A stretch of DNA of 64,000 nucleotides from an uncultured Bacteroidota bacterium (GTDB lineage Bacteria > Bacteroidota > Bacteroidia > NS11-12g > UBA9320). The position numbers were made by a program, and so were the translations under genes. The notes under the pieces are model-generated. The model ran no database searches. It was given only the letters and a program-made list of their open reading frames with translations, and was not told the DNA's origin. The DNA is taken from assembly GCA_937124965.1 (NCBI GenBank), contig CAKZLB010000010.1:1-64000 (forward strand), written 5' to 3'. This document shows positions 7,331 through 16,409 of the stretch, in pieces; within the stretch, counting starts at the first letter, position 1, and each line of letters opens with the position of its first letter.

Positions 7331-9847
7331 CTAATATTGCCAAAGTTTGGAAACAGTATTGTAAAAATCTATTCCAAATTTAACGCCTTGATTAAAGCCA
7401 GCGCTGGTATTTGTACCTGCTGCATAATACACTCCAAATCGAAAAAGCTGCTTAAACATTCGCACGGGTCTCTCCAAACCAACCAATACTTCAGCATGTC
7501 CGATACTAGGTACCGCTGTAGTTTCTGGGTCTTGAGTTATATATCCACCTTCTAGTCCAAGCAAAAATGCACCCGTTGCAATTTGTAAACCAGTGCGTTT
7601 TAAGACCGGTATTTTTCGCAACAATTGGCCATTAAAATGATGCATCAATCCAGCTTGTAAATATGCATTTGCTGTCTGATAACCTCGAGCTTCTAGTAAT
7701 TGCGGTGTCTGAAGTGGGTTCGAAAAATAAAACTTGTCGGAACCTCTGATGTATTTGAGATTGGTTAACCGTACTTCTCTGGAGTTTAAAAACCTTCCAG
7801 CTTGCACTTCAGTTCTAGTCGTACCAACCTTAAAGAGTTTGAACGTGTATTTAGTACCTACTTGAACGTAATCGTAATTAACATCACTTTTTAAAAATGG
7901 CTTGATTCCCTTAGAATATGTTACTTCGAGTATTGGATATTTCGAACCTGTTATGACTTTTTTGTACGGCTTTATCTCATATTGTTGTTTAAACGTGAAA
8001 CGCGCTCTCATGGTGAGTACTAATTCTTCAAATGGCTGAAAGTCTTGCGCCTTTTGAAAGGATGGGAAGACCTCCCAGACCTCATCCAATTGCTCTCCTT
8101 TAAACGGGCTATACTGGTTGTAATCTAAATAGGTCCTCAGAAAAAATCCATTCCACCATTCTTGTTCATGGCCAATTCCATAACCAATGTTTTCTGCAAA
8201 ATTGGATGGACTCAATGTTGCTGCAATATTTGCTCTTTCATTGATGATGTCGTACTTATTTGCATACGATACTCTTATACGGCTAAACTTTTTTGGGTTG
8301 TATAAAAACCGCGCTTGAATATCACCGCGGATGTTGTTGTTGGTTATTCCATAATCGATACCGCCATTAAGTCGGATGTCTTTTTCTTTGGTCCAACGTT
8401 TAGTAAATGATCCTCCGATAGTGTGCCGATAACCATCAATGTTGTTGATTTGAATTTGCTGAATTAACGGAAGAAGGAAATATCTGGTTCCCTGTTCTCT
8501 GTTTCTATGGACAATTCCATTCAAAAGAAAATCCCAGACATCCAATGTGTTATACATGCTATCTTGCATGTCGAGGTAAGCATCTGACAGATGGTAGTCT
8601 TGAATGCTATCTTGGGTTCGGATGTATTCTTGTTCAATTTTCTTCAGCCCAGTTGGTCGAATGGTTTTCCAAAAGTCAGTCGATGCATCGTAGCTGCTGT
8701 CCTCATAAACGACTTGCCCTCGATTCATAAATCGATTCGATATAGCTGGGTTTAGCTCATAATTTTTGTATGTAGCTAGTGTATGTCCATACGTCGTTTT
8801 TGATTTACTGTGTTTGGTGTCGTAATAAAATTCCTGCCTTACTGGTAAATATGTGTTGTCCGATAACAATTTGTAGTCTTGAATCACTGTAAATCTATCG
8901 AAGAACGCTAAGGCACTTGGGTTAATTGCTAATCGAACACTTTTAAGTGTGTGCGATTTTTTTGAAACGAAAATTTCACCAGAATACAAAGCACCATGAC
9001 TGTATTTTGGAAGCACCTTTATTCGTGCAATTGGCTCGTCGTTTTCATAAAAGGTTTCAATGAGTTTAAAATTATACGACAAAAACGCGTTAGAACTTAT
9101 CGGTGACGTAATCGGAACCTCTCCTAATGTTGAAAGGTCCATATGATTTTGTGTAAAGTCAAAAGTTCCATCCGTAATTTTTGTGAAGAATATTTCGGGT
9201 GTAAGAACTGAATAGGTTTGCGTTGCATCTGATTCTGAAAAGCTAATAGATACTGATGAGTTACTTTGCTTTTTTGATAAATCCTTATAGGCTTTTTTTA
9301 CTTCTTTAAAATGTCCTTCTTTATTGTAAACAACTGAGTATGATTCAATAAAGTTGACGCGTTGTTTTGTCACTAACTCAGAATTAATTGTATCTGGATG
9401 TTTTAAATCCTCTTTTTCTGTAGTTGCTTTTATATACAAGTTGCACGTATAGCTCTTCAAGTTTTTATTGAGTGAGTCTTTTTTCGCAATGGCCTTGCGC
9501 ATAATTGGGTACGCAGGATCTTCAGCGTCCGAATCAATGATTACAGCTTCTAATACTTCTTGATTTTCAGCCATGTTAAAATTTAGGGTCATATCACCAG
9601 AAACCGCGATGGTTTTAACCAGTGTTTTCATCCCAACAAAGTCGCACAACAACGTGTACTCCCCACTGGGAAGTTCCATGTAAAATTCACCCTTTCCGTT
9701 TGTGATGACGCCATACGTTGAACCTTTTATTCTTACACTGGCGTTGTTTAGAGGCATACCATCAAATGTTACCGTTCCTTTTACTTGGAACCCAAGTGCT
9801 TGAATACTGGATAAAAATAGAAAAAACGCTATGGTGGCTGCTTTCAT
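7331..9847 (-). CDS. DUF5686 outer-membrane protein with carboxypeptidase-regulatory-like domain
   Basis: 838 residues. A Sec signal peptide (MKAATIAFFLFLSSIQALGF) is followed at ~20-105 by a CarboxypepD_reg-like beta-sandwich (FQVKGTVTFDGMPLNNASV..., ITNGKGEFYMELPSGEYTL), as in TonB-dependent receptors. A long DUF5686 region with alternating beta-strand pattern runs to the end, suggesting an outer-membrane barrel. The family is common in Bacteroidota and has no settled function. It lies 32 bases upstream of the ABC exporter on the same strand, but the exporter has its own -7 element. Confidence 0.8.
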   Translation of the reverse strand: MKAATIAFFLFLSSIQALGFQVKGTVTFDGMPLNNASVRIKGSTYGVITNGKGEFYMELPSGEYTLLCDFVGMKTLVKTIAVSGDMTLNFNMAENQEVLEAVIIDSDAEDPAYPIMRKAIAKKDSLNKNLKSYTCNLYIKATTEKEDLKHPDTINSELVTKQRVNFIESYSVVYNKEGHFKEVKKAYKDLSKKQSNSSVSISFSESDATQTYSVLTPEIFFTKITDGTFDFTQNHMDLSTLGEVPITSPISSNAFLSYNFKLIETFYENDEPIARIKVLPKYSHGALYSGEIFVSKKSHTLKSVRLAINPSALAFFDRFTVIQDYKLLSDNTYLPVRQEFYYDTKHSKSKTTYGHTLATYKNYELNPAISNRFMNRGQVVYEDSSYDASTDFWKTIRPTGLKKIEQEYIRTQDSIQDYHLSDAYLDMQDSMYNTLDVWDFLLNGIVHRNREQGTRYFLLPLIQQIQINNIDGYRHTIGGSFTKRWTKEKDIRLNGGIDYGITNNNIRGDIQARFLYNPKKFSRIRVSYANKYDIINERANIAATLSPSNFAENIGYGIGHEQEWWNGFFLRTYLDYNQYSPFKGEQLDEVWEVFPSFQKAQDFQPFEELVLTMRARFTFKQQYEIKPYKKVITGSKYPILEVTYSKGIKPFLKSDVNYDYVQVGTKYTFKLFKVGTTRTEVQAGRFLNSREVRLTNLKYIRGSDKFYFSNPLQTPQLLEARGYQTANAYLQAGLMHHFNGQLLRKIPVLKRTGLQIATGAFLLGLEGGYITQDPETTAVPSIGHAEVLVGLERPVRMFKQLFRFGVYYAAGTNTSAGFNQGVKFGIDFYNTVSKLWQY

Positions 9848-10022
9848 AAAACTAAGGTAAATTAGTTCAACGGGAAAAGTATGTAAAAGTTACACGAAGA
9901 TTTTCGTCGAACGACCAGAAGGTTTCAATTTTGGTTAAACTGTGACAAATGTTCGTAAACTCTGTTAAATACTTTGGTTTTTGTCCATTGAGAATCAATC
10001 TTTGCGAGAGATTATCAAAAGT

Positions 10023-10565
10023 ATGGAACTAGGCGAAAAACTATTCAATTTTAACTTACCAGCAACTAACGGCAAGACATATAACAACTTTGACTTTGCA
10101 GACAGATCAGCCTTGTTGCTTGTTGTAACTTGCAATCATTGTCCATATGCAAATGCCTATTGGAACCGAATTTCTAAACTAGCAAACCGTTACGAGGAAG
10201 ACAATTTGGCAATCGTTGCTGTAAACCCGAACGATGACAAACAATATCCCGATGATTCGTTTGAAAATATGAAACGTCTTATGGTTCAATTAAAGGATGC
10301 TTTTGTTTATCTAAGAGATGAAACACAAGAAGTGGCCAAGAAACTTGGTGCTCAGCGAACTCCAGAAGTGTTTTTGTTTAATTCAAAAAGAGAATTGGTC
10401 TACAAAGGTGCAATCGACGATTCTTGGGAGAATGCAAATGCCGTAACCCGAGTATACTTGGAGGATGCTTTGGAGGCTTCTTTAGACGGATTAGAGGTAG
10501 ACTTTCCAGAGATACCAGCGGTTGGTTGTTCAGTCAAATGGAAGCCAGGCAACGAACCGACTTAA
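10023..10565 (+). CDS. Thioredoxin-like/AhpC-TSA family protein
   Basis: 180 residues from ATG 10023; a TTG at 9981 would add 14 residues and cannot be excluded. The core (LGEKLFNFNLPATNGKTY, then CNHCPYANAYWNRI) is the AhpC/TSA-like redoxin family in which C-N-H-C-P replaces the classical CxxC. The cis-Pro loop is GAQRTPEVFLF. It has no signal peptide, so it is cytosolic. A peroxidase or thiol-oxidoreductase role is likely; the substrate is unknown. It is divergent from the DUF5686 gene and 36 bases upstream of argS. Confidence 0.8.
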   Translation: MELGEKLFNFNLPATNGKTYNNFDFADRSALLLVVTCNHCPYANAYWNRISKLANRYEEDNLAIVAVNPNDDKQYPDDSFENMKRLMVQLKDAFVYLRDETQEVAKKLGAQRTPEVFLFNSKRELVYKGAIDDSWENANAVTRVYLEDALEASLDGLEVDFPEIPAVGCSVKWKPGNEPT

Positions 10566-10601
10566 TTTTAGAATTCCACGTTTACCCATAATATATTTAC
10601 G

Positions 10602-12368
10602 TTGATACAAACGCTCAAACAATCGATTCAAGAGGCTTTTAAGGATTTGTTCGATCATTCACTTTCCTTGGATGAAGTTAAAATTGAAAATACAAACCCA
10701 TCCTTTGAAGGAAGTTTCACATTTGTGGTATTCCCATTTTTACGGGTCACAAAGAAAAAACCTGAAGAGTCTGGAGAACTTATTGGAGCATTTGTCCATG
10801 CAAAGATGAATGAAATTGCCTCGTTTAACGTGGTAAAAGGGTTTTTGAACTTCAGTTTAACGCAAGAGTATTGGTTGTCCTATTTAGGGGAATTAAACCA
10901 ATTGGAAAGGTTGGGTAACAAAGTTCGTGAACCTAAAAAAATAATGGTGGAGTATTCATCTCCCAACACAAATAAACCGTTACACTTAGGCCATGTTAGA
11001 AACAATCTACTTGGATACTCAATTTCTCAAATCTTGTCGTATTACGGGCACGAAGTAATAAAGGCAAACCTTATCAACGATAGAGGAATCCACATTTGTA
11101 AAAGCATGTTGGCGTACCAAATGTTTGCGAATGGTGAAACACCAGAGAGTGGAAATATCAAAGGCGATCACTTGGTAGGGAAGTACTACGTTGCTTTTGA
11201 TAAAGCATATAAAGAGGAACAAGCTCAGCTAATAGAATCTGGTTTAACCGAAGATGAAGCTAAAAACCAGTCTAAATTGATGGCTGACGCACGAGAAATG
11301 CTCACGAAATGGGAGCAAGGTGATAAAGGAATAATGGTCCTTTGGAACCAACTGAATAATTGGGTCTATGATGGGTTTGACATCAGTTATGCTCGAATGG
11401 GCGTTGATTTCGACGTTTATTACAAAGAGTCTCAAACATACCTTTTGGGAAAGTCAATGGTGCTTGAAGGACTCGAACAAGGTGTATTTTTTAAGAAAGA
11501 CGATGGTAGTATTTGGGTTGATTTGACTGACGATGGTTTAGACCAAAAATTGTTGTTGCGGGCAGATGGAACCAGCGTTTATATGACGCAGGACATAGGA
11601 ACTGCCGATTTGAAATACAACGATTACCATATGGATCAATCGGTCTACATTGTAGGAAATGAACAGGATTATCATTTCAAAGTGTTGAAATTGGTTCTGC
11701 AGAAGCTACAAAAACCCTATGCTGATGGAGTGCACCACATGAGCTATGGAATGGTCGAATTACCAACAGGAAAGCTTAAAACACGTGAAGGGAAAGTGGT
11801 TGATGCTGATGACCTAATGGAGGAAATGCATGCCACAGCAAAGGAACGAACAATTGAGCAAGGCAAAGCAGATGGACTGTCAACTGACGCCCTAAATGAA
11901 CTGTATGAAACGTTGGGATTAGGAGCGTTAAAATACTTTTTATTAAAAGTAGATCCATCAAAACGTATCTTATTTAACCCAGCTGACTCAATTGATTTTC
12001 AGGGAAACACAGGAACGTTTATTCAGTATACTTATGCACGATGTAGTTCAATATTGAGAAATGCGGAGCATGAAGTAACAATGCCTGGTTCTGTAAAATT
12101 AGAAACTTCTGAGATAGATTTAATCGCACATTTTTTCAAGTTTGATAATGTGCTTGAAGAGGCTGCAAACCATATGAGTCCAGCACTGATTGCACAATAT
12201 TTATACGACACAGCTAAAAATTATAATAGCTTTTATAATCAATGCTCTATTCTAAAAGCAGAAACAGATTCGTTGGTTAAAATGCGTTTGGTTTTAACAC
12301 GAATTACGGCTCGTATGATTGAAACCTGCGGAAGGTTGTTAGGCATGAAAATGCCTGATAGAATGTAG
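10602..12368 (+). CDS. argS: Arginyl-tRNA synthetase
   Basis: 588 residues, normal for a class I ArgRS. It charges tRNA-Arg with arginine. The N-terminal Add-1 domain (residues ~1-100) is followed by the catalytic core with SSPNTNKPLHLGHVRNN, where HLGH (128-131) is the HIGH motif. A degenerate KMSKR region (TGKLKTREG, 389-397) and the C-terminal anticodon-binding DALR domain ending RMIETCGRLLGMKMP complete it. The start is TTG at 10602; a TATATTTA element ends 2 bases before it. The stop is one base from that of the convergent response regulator, with no terminator between. Confidence 0.95.
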   Translation: MIQTLKQSIQEAFKDLFDHSLSLDEVKIENTNPSFEGSFTFVVFPFLRVTKKKPEESGELIGAFVHAKMNEIASFNVVKGFLNFSLTQEYWLSYLGELNQLERLGNKVREPKKIMVEYSSPNTNKPLHLGHVRNNLLGYSISQILSYYGHEVIKANLINDRGIHICKSMLAYQMFANGETPESGNIKGDHLVGKYYVAFDKAYKEEQAQLIESGLTEDEAKNQSKLMADAREMLTKWEQGDKGIMVLWNQLNNWVYDGFDISYARMGVDFDVYYKESQTYLLGKSMVLEGLEQGVFFKKDDGSIWVDLTDDGLDQKLLLRADGTSVYMTQDIGTADLKYNDYHMDQSVYIVGNEQDYHFKVLKLVLQKLQKPYADGVHHMSYGMVELPTGKLKTREGKVVDADDLMEEMHATAKERTIEQGKADGLSTDALNELYETLGLGALKYFLLKVDPSKRILFNPADSIDFQGNTGTFIQYTYARCSSILRNAEHEVTMPGSVKLETSEIDLIAHFFKFDNVLEEAANHMSPALIAQYLYDTAKNYNSFYNQCSILKAETDSLVKMRLVLTRITARMIETCGRLLGMKMPDRM

Positions 12369-12369
12369 G

Positions 12370-13074
12370 TTATAGACCGATTAAAGATTTTTTCAACGTG
12401 GCGACATGGGTTCTACCTAACGGTACATCAGTGCCTTGTACTTTTACAAAATTTACCCCAACACTTTCGACGTAGTTTAGATTTACCGCGTATGACTTGT
12501 GTACTTGTTGAAAACTCGTCATGTTTGGCTGGCCAAGAAAGTCTTTCAGAGCTTGTCGAATTACATAACGTTTTTCGTTACTTGCATATATATCAAGGTA
12601 GTTTCGGTCTGATTGGATGTAAAGAATATTTGAAAGTTGGACTTTTTTTAAACTGCCATTATGACGAATTAATATCGATGGATTTAGTTGATCCTCTGGC
12701 TCCGATTGAATAGTTGCTATTTCGATTGATGTATAAATATCTTCCTGGTCAAATGGTTTAATGATGTAACCTTTAGGTCGGGTTTTTTTGGCACGGTCAA
12801 CCGTGAGTTTATCCGAATGTGAGGTAATGTAAAGGAAGGGAATGTTAAAATCAGACTGTATTGTTTCTGCTAAATTTATTCCATCTTTTTCTCCTTTTAT
12901 TACAATATCCAAATGGCATAAAGTTGGTTTTTTAAGATGTATTAGGTCAATAGCTTCGTAATACGTCATAGCTATCCCAACTACGTTATATCCAAGGTCT
13001 GACAAAATATTACTTAAGTCCTCGGCAATAATTATATTGTCTTCAACAATTAATATGTCGATTGAGGGTTTCAT
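12370..13074 (-). CDS. LytTR-family response regulator
   Basis: 234 residues. The N-terminal receiver (residues ~1-120) has the acidic pair ED (11-12), phosphoacceptor Asp56 in CHLDI, and Lys in the 'YIIKPF' loop. The C-terminal LytTR DNA-binding domain (~130-234) includes 'ILYIQSDRNYLDIYA', 'FQQVHKSYAVNLNYV' and 'VPLGRTHVATL'. Its ATG overlaps the kinase stop in a TAATG arrangement, so it is the cognate partner. Targets are unknown; LytTR proteins bind direct repeats upstream of regulated genes. Confidence 0.9.
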   Translation of the reverse strand: MKPSIDILIVEDNIIIAEDLSNILSDLGYNVVGIAMTYYEAIDLIHLKKPTLCHLDIVIKGEKDGINLAETIQSDFNIPFLYITSHSDKLTVDRAKKTRPKGYIIKPFDQEDIYTSIEIATIQSEPEDQLNPSILIRHNGSLKKVQLSNILYIQSDRNYLDIYASNEKRYVIRQALKDFLGQPNMTSFQQVHKSYAVNLNYVESVGVNFVKVQGTDVPLGRTHVATLKKSLIGL

Positions 13075-15011
13075 TACGAAATCGTTTCTTTAAAATTGAT
13101 TACAAAATGCGCTTTGTCATCTGTAAAGGCTTTAAAACTACCATGTATTTGACGACTTAAGCTTTTAACTAGTTTAAGGCCCATACTTTTTAAACTATCA
13201 ATATCAAGGTTTTCGGGTAGTCCAAGGCCATTATTAGAAACGTGCAATTCATATTCATTATCATCGTTTAACTTGGTAATCATCACCTCAATTTCTCCTT
13301 GTTTAGACTTTTCGAAGGAATACTTGATTGAATTTGTTATTAGTTCATTCAAAATTAAACCTAATGGAATCGCGGTGTCCAAATCAAGTGCTAAACCGTT
13401 TGCGAAGGTTTTGAGAGAAATATCTTTATCAAATTGATTGAAGTTTTTTATTATATAAGTTGATAAATCATGAATGTAATCATCCATTTCTATTTTAGTG
13501 AGTTGCTCATGTTGATATAGTTTTTGGTGCAAAAGGGAAATACTTTTTAATCTGCTTTGACCCTCCATCATAGCTTTTTTAACCTCAACATCATTGGTTG
13601 CTCTTGTTTGAAGATTAAGTAAACTGCTAACCGTCTGAAGATTGTTTTTTACTCGATGATGAATCTCTTTGAGTAAAAGTTTTTTCTGCTGATATAATTT
13701 GTCTAGTTCGACCAGTTTGATTTGTAAATCTTTACTTGTATGCCTGCTTTTTCGAAGTAAGAATAGGCTTAGGACAGCTAGTATCAACGAAAGAATAAAC
13801 AGCGCAATTAAACCATTATTTCGCCTTTTAATCTTTTCAATATATTCTTGTTTTAGTGCATTTTGTTTATTCAGCTCTGCAAGTTCCTTTTCTTTTAGTT
13901 TCGTTTCATATTCGATTTCTAACGCTGCAATTTCTTTTGCCATTTGATCACTGTAAATACTGTCCTTCTCAGAAAGAGCGGAGGTAACAACAGCTTTAGC
14001 CTTTTCTGGCTCTTCAAGATTTAAGTAACAGTGTTCTAAAACACTTTTAACCATCATAACTTTTTGCGAGTTTTGATTCTTTTTAGCTAAGGCAAGTGCT
14101 TTTTCAAGATGTGGAAGTGACCCTTTATAATCTTCTTCCGCAAATGAAGCTAGACCATGTAATAAATGAATGTCTGTTTTTGCGTTTAGGTCATTTTTGT
14201 CAACGAGGTATTTTTCGGCGTTTCTTGCTGCAAATCTTACCGAATCAGGTCTAGTTAGCTGAAACTGTGTAAAACCAATGTTGGACCACACCTGAGTCAT
14301 TCTACCCTTACAATCACAAAGTTTAGTTTCAACCAACGCCTTTTTATGGTACTCCAATGCATGAGAGAAATCTTCTAGCTGGGTATAAACGTTACCAATG
14401 TTCATTAAAATAACACCCGCTGTTTTATGGTCGCCTTCTTTAAATGAAATCATTAATGCTTGATTGTACACCTCAATGGCTTTTTGTTCTTGCCTATTGA
14501 TTCTGTAGATTCTGCCTAAATCTACTAAGTTTTTAGCCTTATTTTCATCAGGAAGGTTGTGCTTATCTATTAATTCTAAAGATTCAAGTACATATTTGAG
14601 AGCTTCATTAAATCGTCCTTGCTTCTCAAGACAATACGATGCACCAGAATAGCTTGCCAAGGCTAGTTTGTATTTGCCTGCTTTAACAAGTAACCTAATT
14701 GATTCTTGTTGCGCTTTTAAACCTTCATCGTTTTTTCCACTTTGCTCTAAAGCAAACCCAAGATATTGTAAGGCATGCCCTTTGTTTTCATCATCATTTA
14801 GCAGCGTATAATAATCGGCGGCTATTCTTGCGAATTTTATGCATTGGTCATTGTCGACCATGTAATATTTTGATGCAATTTTTTTAGCATATGCTGCTTT
14901 TAAAGAATCAGATTTGGCAGACTCAAACTTTAAAGTGTACTCTTCTACCGTTTCTTGACTAAAGCCCAAAATACTTGTAAAGAGTAGTGAAATTAGAAGT
15001 ACTTTTCGCAT
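13074..15011 (-). CDS. TPR-sensor histidine kinase (HisKA_2 type)
   Basis: 645 residues from ATG 15011. This start is chosen because a signal peptide (MRKVLLISLLFTSILGFSQ) begins there and a TATATTTG element ends 3 bases upstream; a start at 15083 would lie upstream of that promoter. A periplasmic TPR array (~20-380), a coiled coil, one membrane helix (GLIALFILSLILAVLSLFLL) and a HisKA_2 domain with 'EIHHRVKNNLQ' as phosphoacceptor region (near residue 450) are followed by an HATPase with N-box 'LILNELITNSIKYSF'. It probably signals to the LytTR regulator downstream. Confidence 0.88.
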   Translation of the reverse strand: MRKVLLISLLFTSILGFSQETVEEYTLKFESAKSDSLKAAYAKKIASKYYMVDNDQCIKFARIAADYYTLLNDDENKGHALQYLGFALEQSGKNDEGLKAQQESIRLLVKAGKYKLALASYSGASYCLEKQGRFNEALKYVLESLELIDKHNLPDENKAKNLVDLGRIYRINRQEQKAIEVYNQALMISFKEGDHKTAGVILMNIGNVYTQLEDFSHALEYHKKALVETKLCDCKGRMTQVWSNIGFTQFQLTRPDSVRFAARNAEKYLVDKNDLNAKTDIHLLHGLASFAEEDYKGSLPHLEKALALAKKNQNSQKVMMVKSVLEHCYLNLEEPEKAKAVVTSALSEKDSIYSDQMAKEIAALEIEYETKLKEKELAELNKQNALKQEYIEKIKRRNNGLIALFILSLILAVLSLFLLRKSRHTSKDLQIKLVELDKLYQQKKLLLKEIHHRVKNNLQTVSSLLNLQTRATNDVEVKKAMMEGQSRLKSISLLHQKLYQHEQLTKIEMDDYIHDLSTYIIKNFNQFDKDISLKTFANGLALDLDTAIPLGLILNELITNSIKYSFEKSKQGEIEVMITKLNDDNEYELHVSNNGLGLPENLDIDSLKSMGLKLVKSLSRQIHGSFKAFTDDKAHFVINFKETIS

Positions 15012-15014
15012 TTT

Positions 15015-15022
15015 CAAATATA
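15015..15022 (-). promoter_or_regulatory. -7 promoter element of histidine kinase gene, possibly leaderless
   Basis: TATATTTG on the minus strand matches TAnnTTTG and is separated from ATG 15011 by only AAA. If used, transcription starts at or next to the A of the start codon. No good -33 TTG box is visible at standard spacing. Confidence 0.5.
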
Positions 15023-15115
15023 ATTGATGCTTGGACTTAGCGGTGCTTGCTGTTATGAAGAAAAAGGTGATAACCATTTGCAACGATTACCACCTCAAAT
15101 AAGAATTATAACTAA

Positions 15116-16294
15116 CTATTTACGTATTAATAGTTTTTTGGTTCCCAACATGGTTTCGTTGGAGAATAGGCTTAAGGTATATGTTCCATTAGAAACATCA
15201 TCTGCAATTTGTACTTTGTTGTTTTTTAAATTGCCCCGTTGAATTTCTTTTCCTAATAAATCGTGAATCACGTACTCTACATCACTAAGGTTTTGATTAG
15301 GAGTATAAACGGAAAATGTATTATCCGTTATTGGATTGGGATAGGTAGTGAACGATGGTGCTGAAACTGGTGAAACATTTGATGAACCAGCATCTATTCT
15401 GTCTTGATGCACAAACATTGATTCGTTACCTGTAAAATCTGCATTTGTGCATTCGATTTCAGCCAATGGGAGAATTTCATTAGGTCGAACGAAGTACACA
15501 AAATAGGCATGACTTTCTTGGCCTTGAGTTAGACCAAATGCCGCAAGTAACTGAGGAGGTGCTTCGCTGCCACCCAAAAAGAAGCTGTCTTTTGACACAC
15601 GGTGCTCATACATTTGAAGTACTTCTACATCGTGAATTTCATCAGATCTCCAGTCTTTTACTTTAATGGTACCCCAACCCACAACTGAATCAGTTACAGT
15701 TCTATATGTTTTTCTAGCACCAGGTGTATTGTTTAAACCATACGCGGTAACAGTTAGGTTAAACTGCGTAGTTCGGTAGTTTTCGGTTGTCCATGAACTT
15801 CCGTATGTCAGCGGATATTTTGTGTGAACCTCAGCACTCGAGTAAGCGATTTTTTGCTTTGGAAAAACCAACTCGTCATTTGAATTGCCAGTTAATGCAG
15901 CTATTGATAAAATTTGAGTTACATCAACGTCTTCACCGAGGCTCTCCCTTGAATCATTGCCAACTGTTGTACTTTGAAACACTTCATACTTGAGAGATCC
16001 AGCGAATGGGTAAAAAATACCTTTTGCGTACGTTGCATTACTAAAGCTATACGAGCTTGCATTCTCTCGCTCATAGGTATAACGGTATACTTGGTCGTAA
16101 GTAACGTTACTTAGATCCCAAGTTACGTCAGCTCCTGATTTGGTAACTGAATTAAATTTTGTAAAGTCTGTTACTTTGGCAACGGTGTCAACTCCAATAT
16201 ATCGACTACTAGGTGGTGTGGTAATGGTAATTTGTGCGGATGCAGTGATTGTTGCTGCAAGCACAATTACTGTTAGGTAAATTTTTAGTTTCAT
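15116..16294 (-). CDS. Secreted protein with T9SS type A sorting domain
   Basis: 392 residues. A Sec signal peptide (MKLKIYLTVIVLAATITASAQ) leads into a ~290-residue region I do not recognise, beta-rich and acidic. The C-terminal ~80 residues form a T9SS type A sorting domain: 'FTTYPNPITDNTFSVYTP', an internal strand 'VEYVIHDLLGKEI', 'GTYTLSLFS' and a final 'KKLLIRK'. Family knowledge says this domain directs export through the outer membrane and surface anchoring or release. The function of the passenger is unknown. It lies upstream of the kinase gene on the same strand. Confidence 0.82.
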   Translation of the reverse strand: MKLKIYLTVIVLAATITASAQITITTPPSSRYIGVDTVAKVTDFTKFNSVTKSGADVTWDLSNVTYDQVYRYTYERENASSYSFSNATYAKGIFYPFAGSLKYEVFQSTTVGNDSRESLGEDVDVTQILSIAALTGNSNDELVFPKQKIAYSSAEVHTKYPLTYGSSWTTENYRTTQFNLTVTAYGLNNTPGARKTYRTVTDSVVGWGTIKVKDWRSDEIHDVEVLQMYEHRVSKDSFFLGGSEAPPQLLAAFGLTQGQESHAYFVYFVRPNEILPLAEIECTNADFTGNESMFVHQDRIDAGSSNVSPVSAPSFTTYPNPITDNTFSVYTPNQNLSDVEYVIHDLLGKEIQRGNLKNNKVQIADDVSNGTYTLSLFSNETMLGTKKLLIRK

Positions 16295-16409
16295 GTTCTT
16301 TTTTCTTGCAAGTAAATCTCGCTACGCCTTTCCTGTTAAGAGTTTGGGACGAACGGAAAATTAATGTATACCAAAAAAGTTACACAACTGCTAAGAAATC
16401 TGAAGTGAA

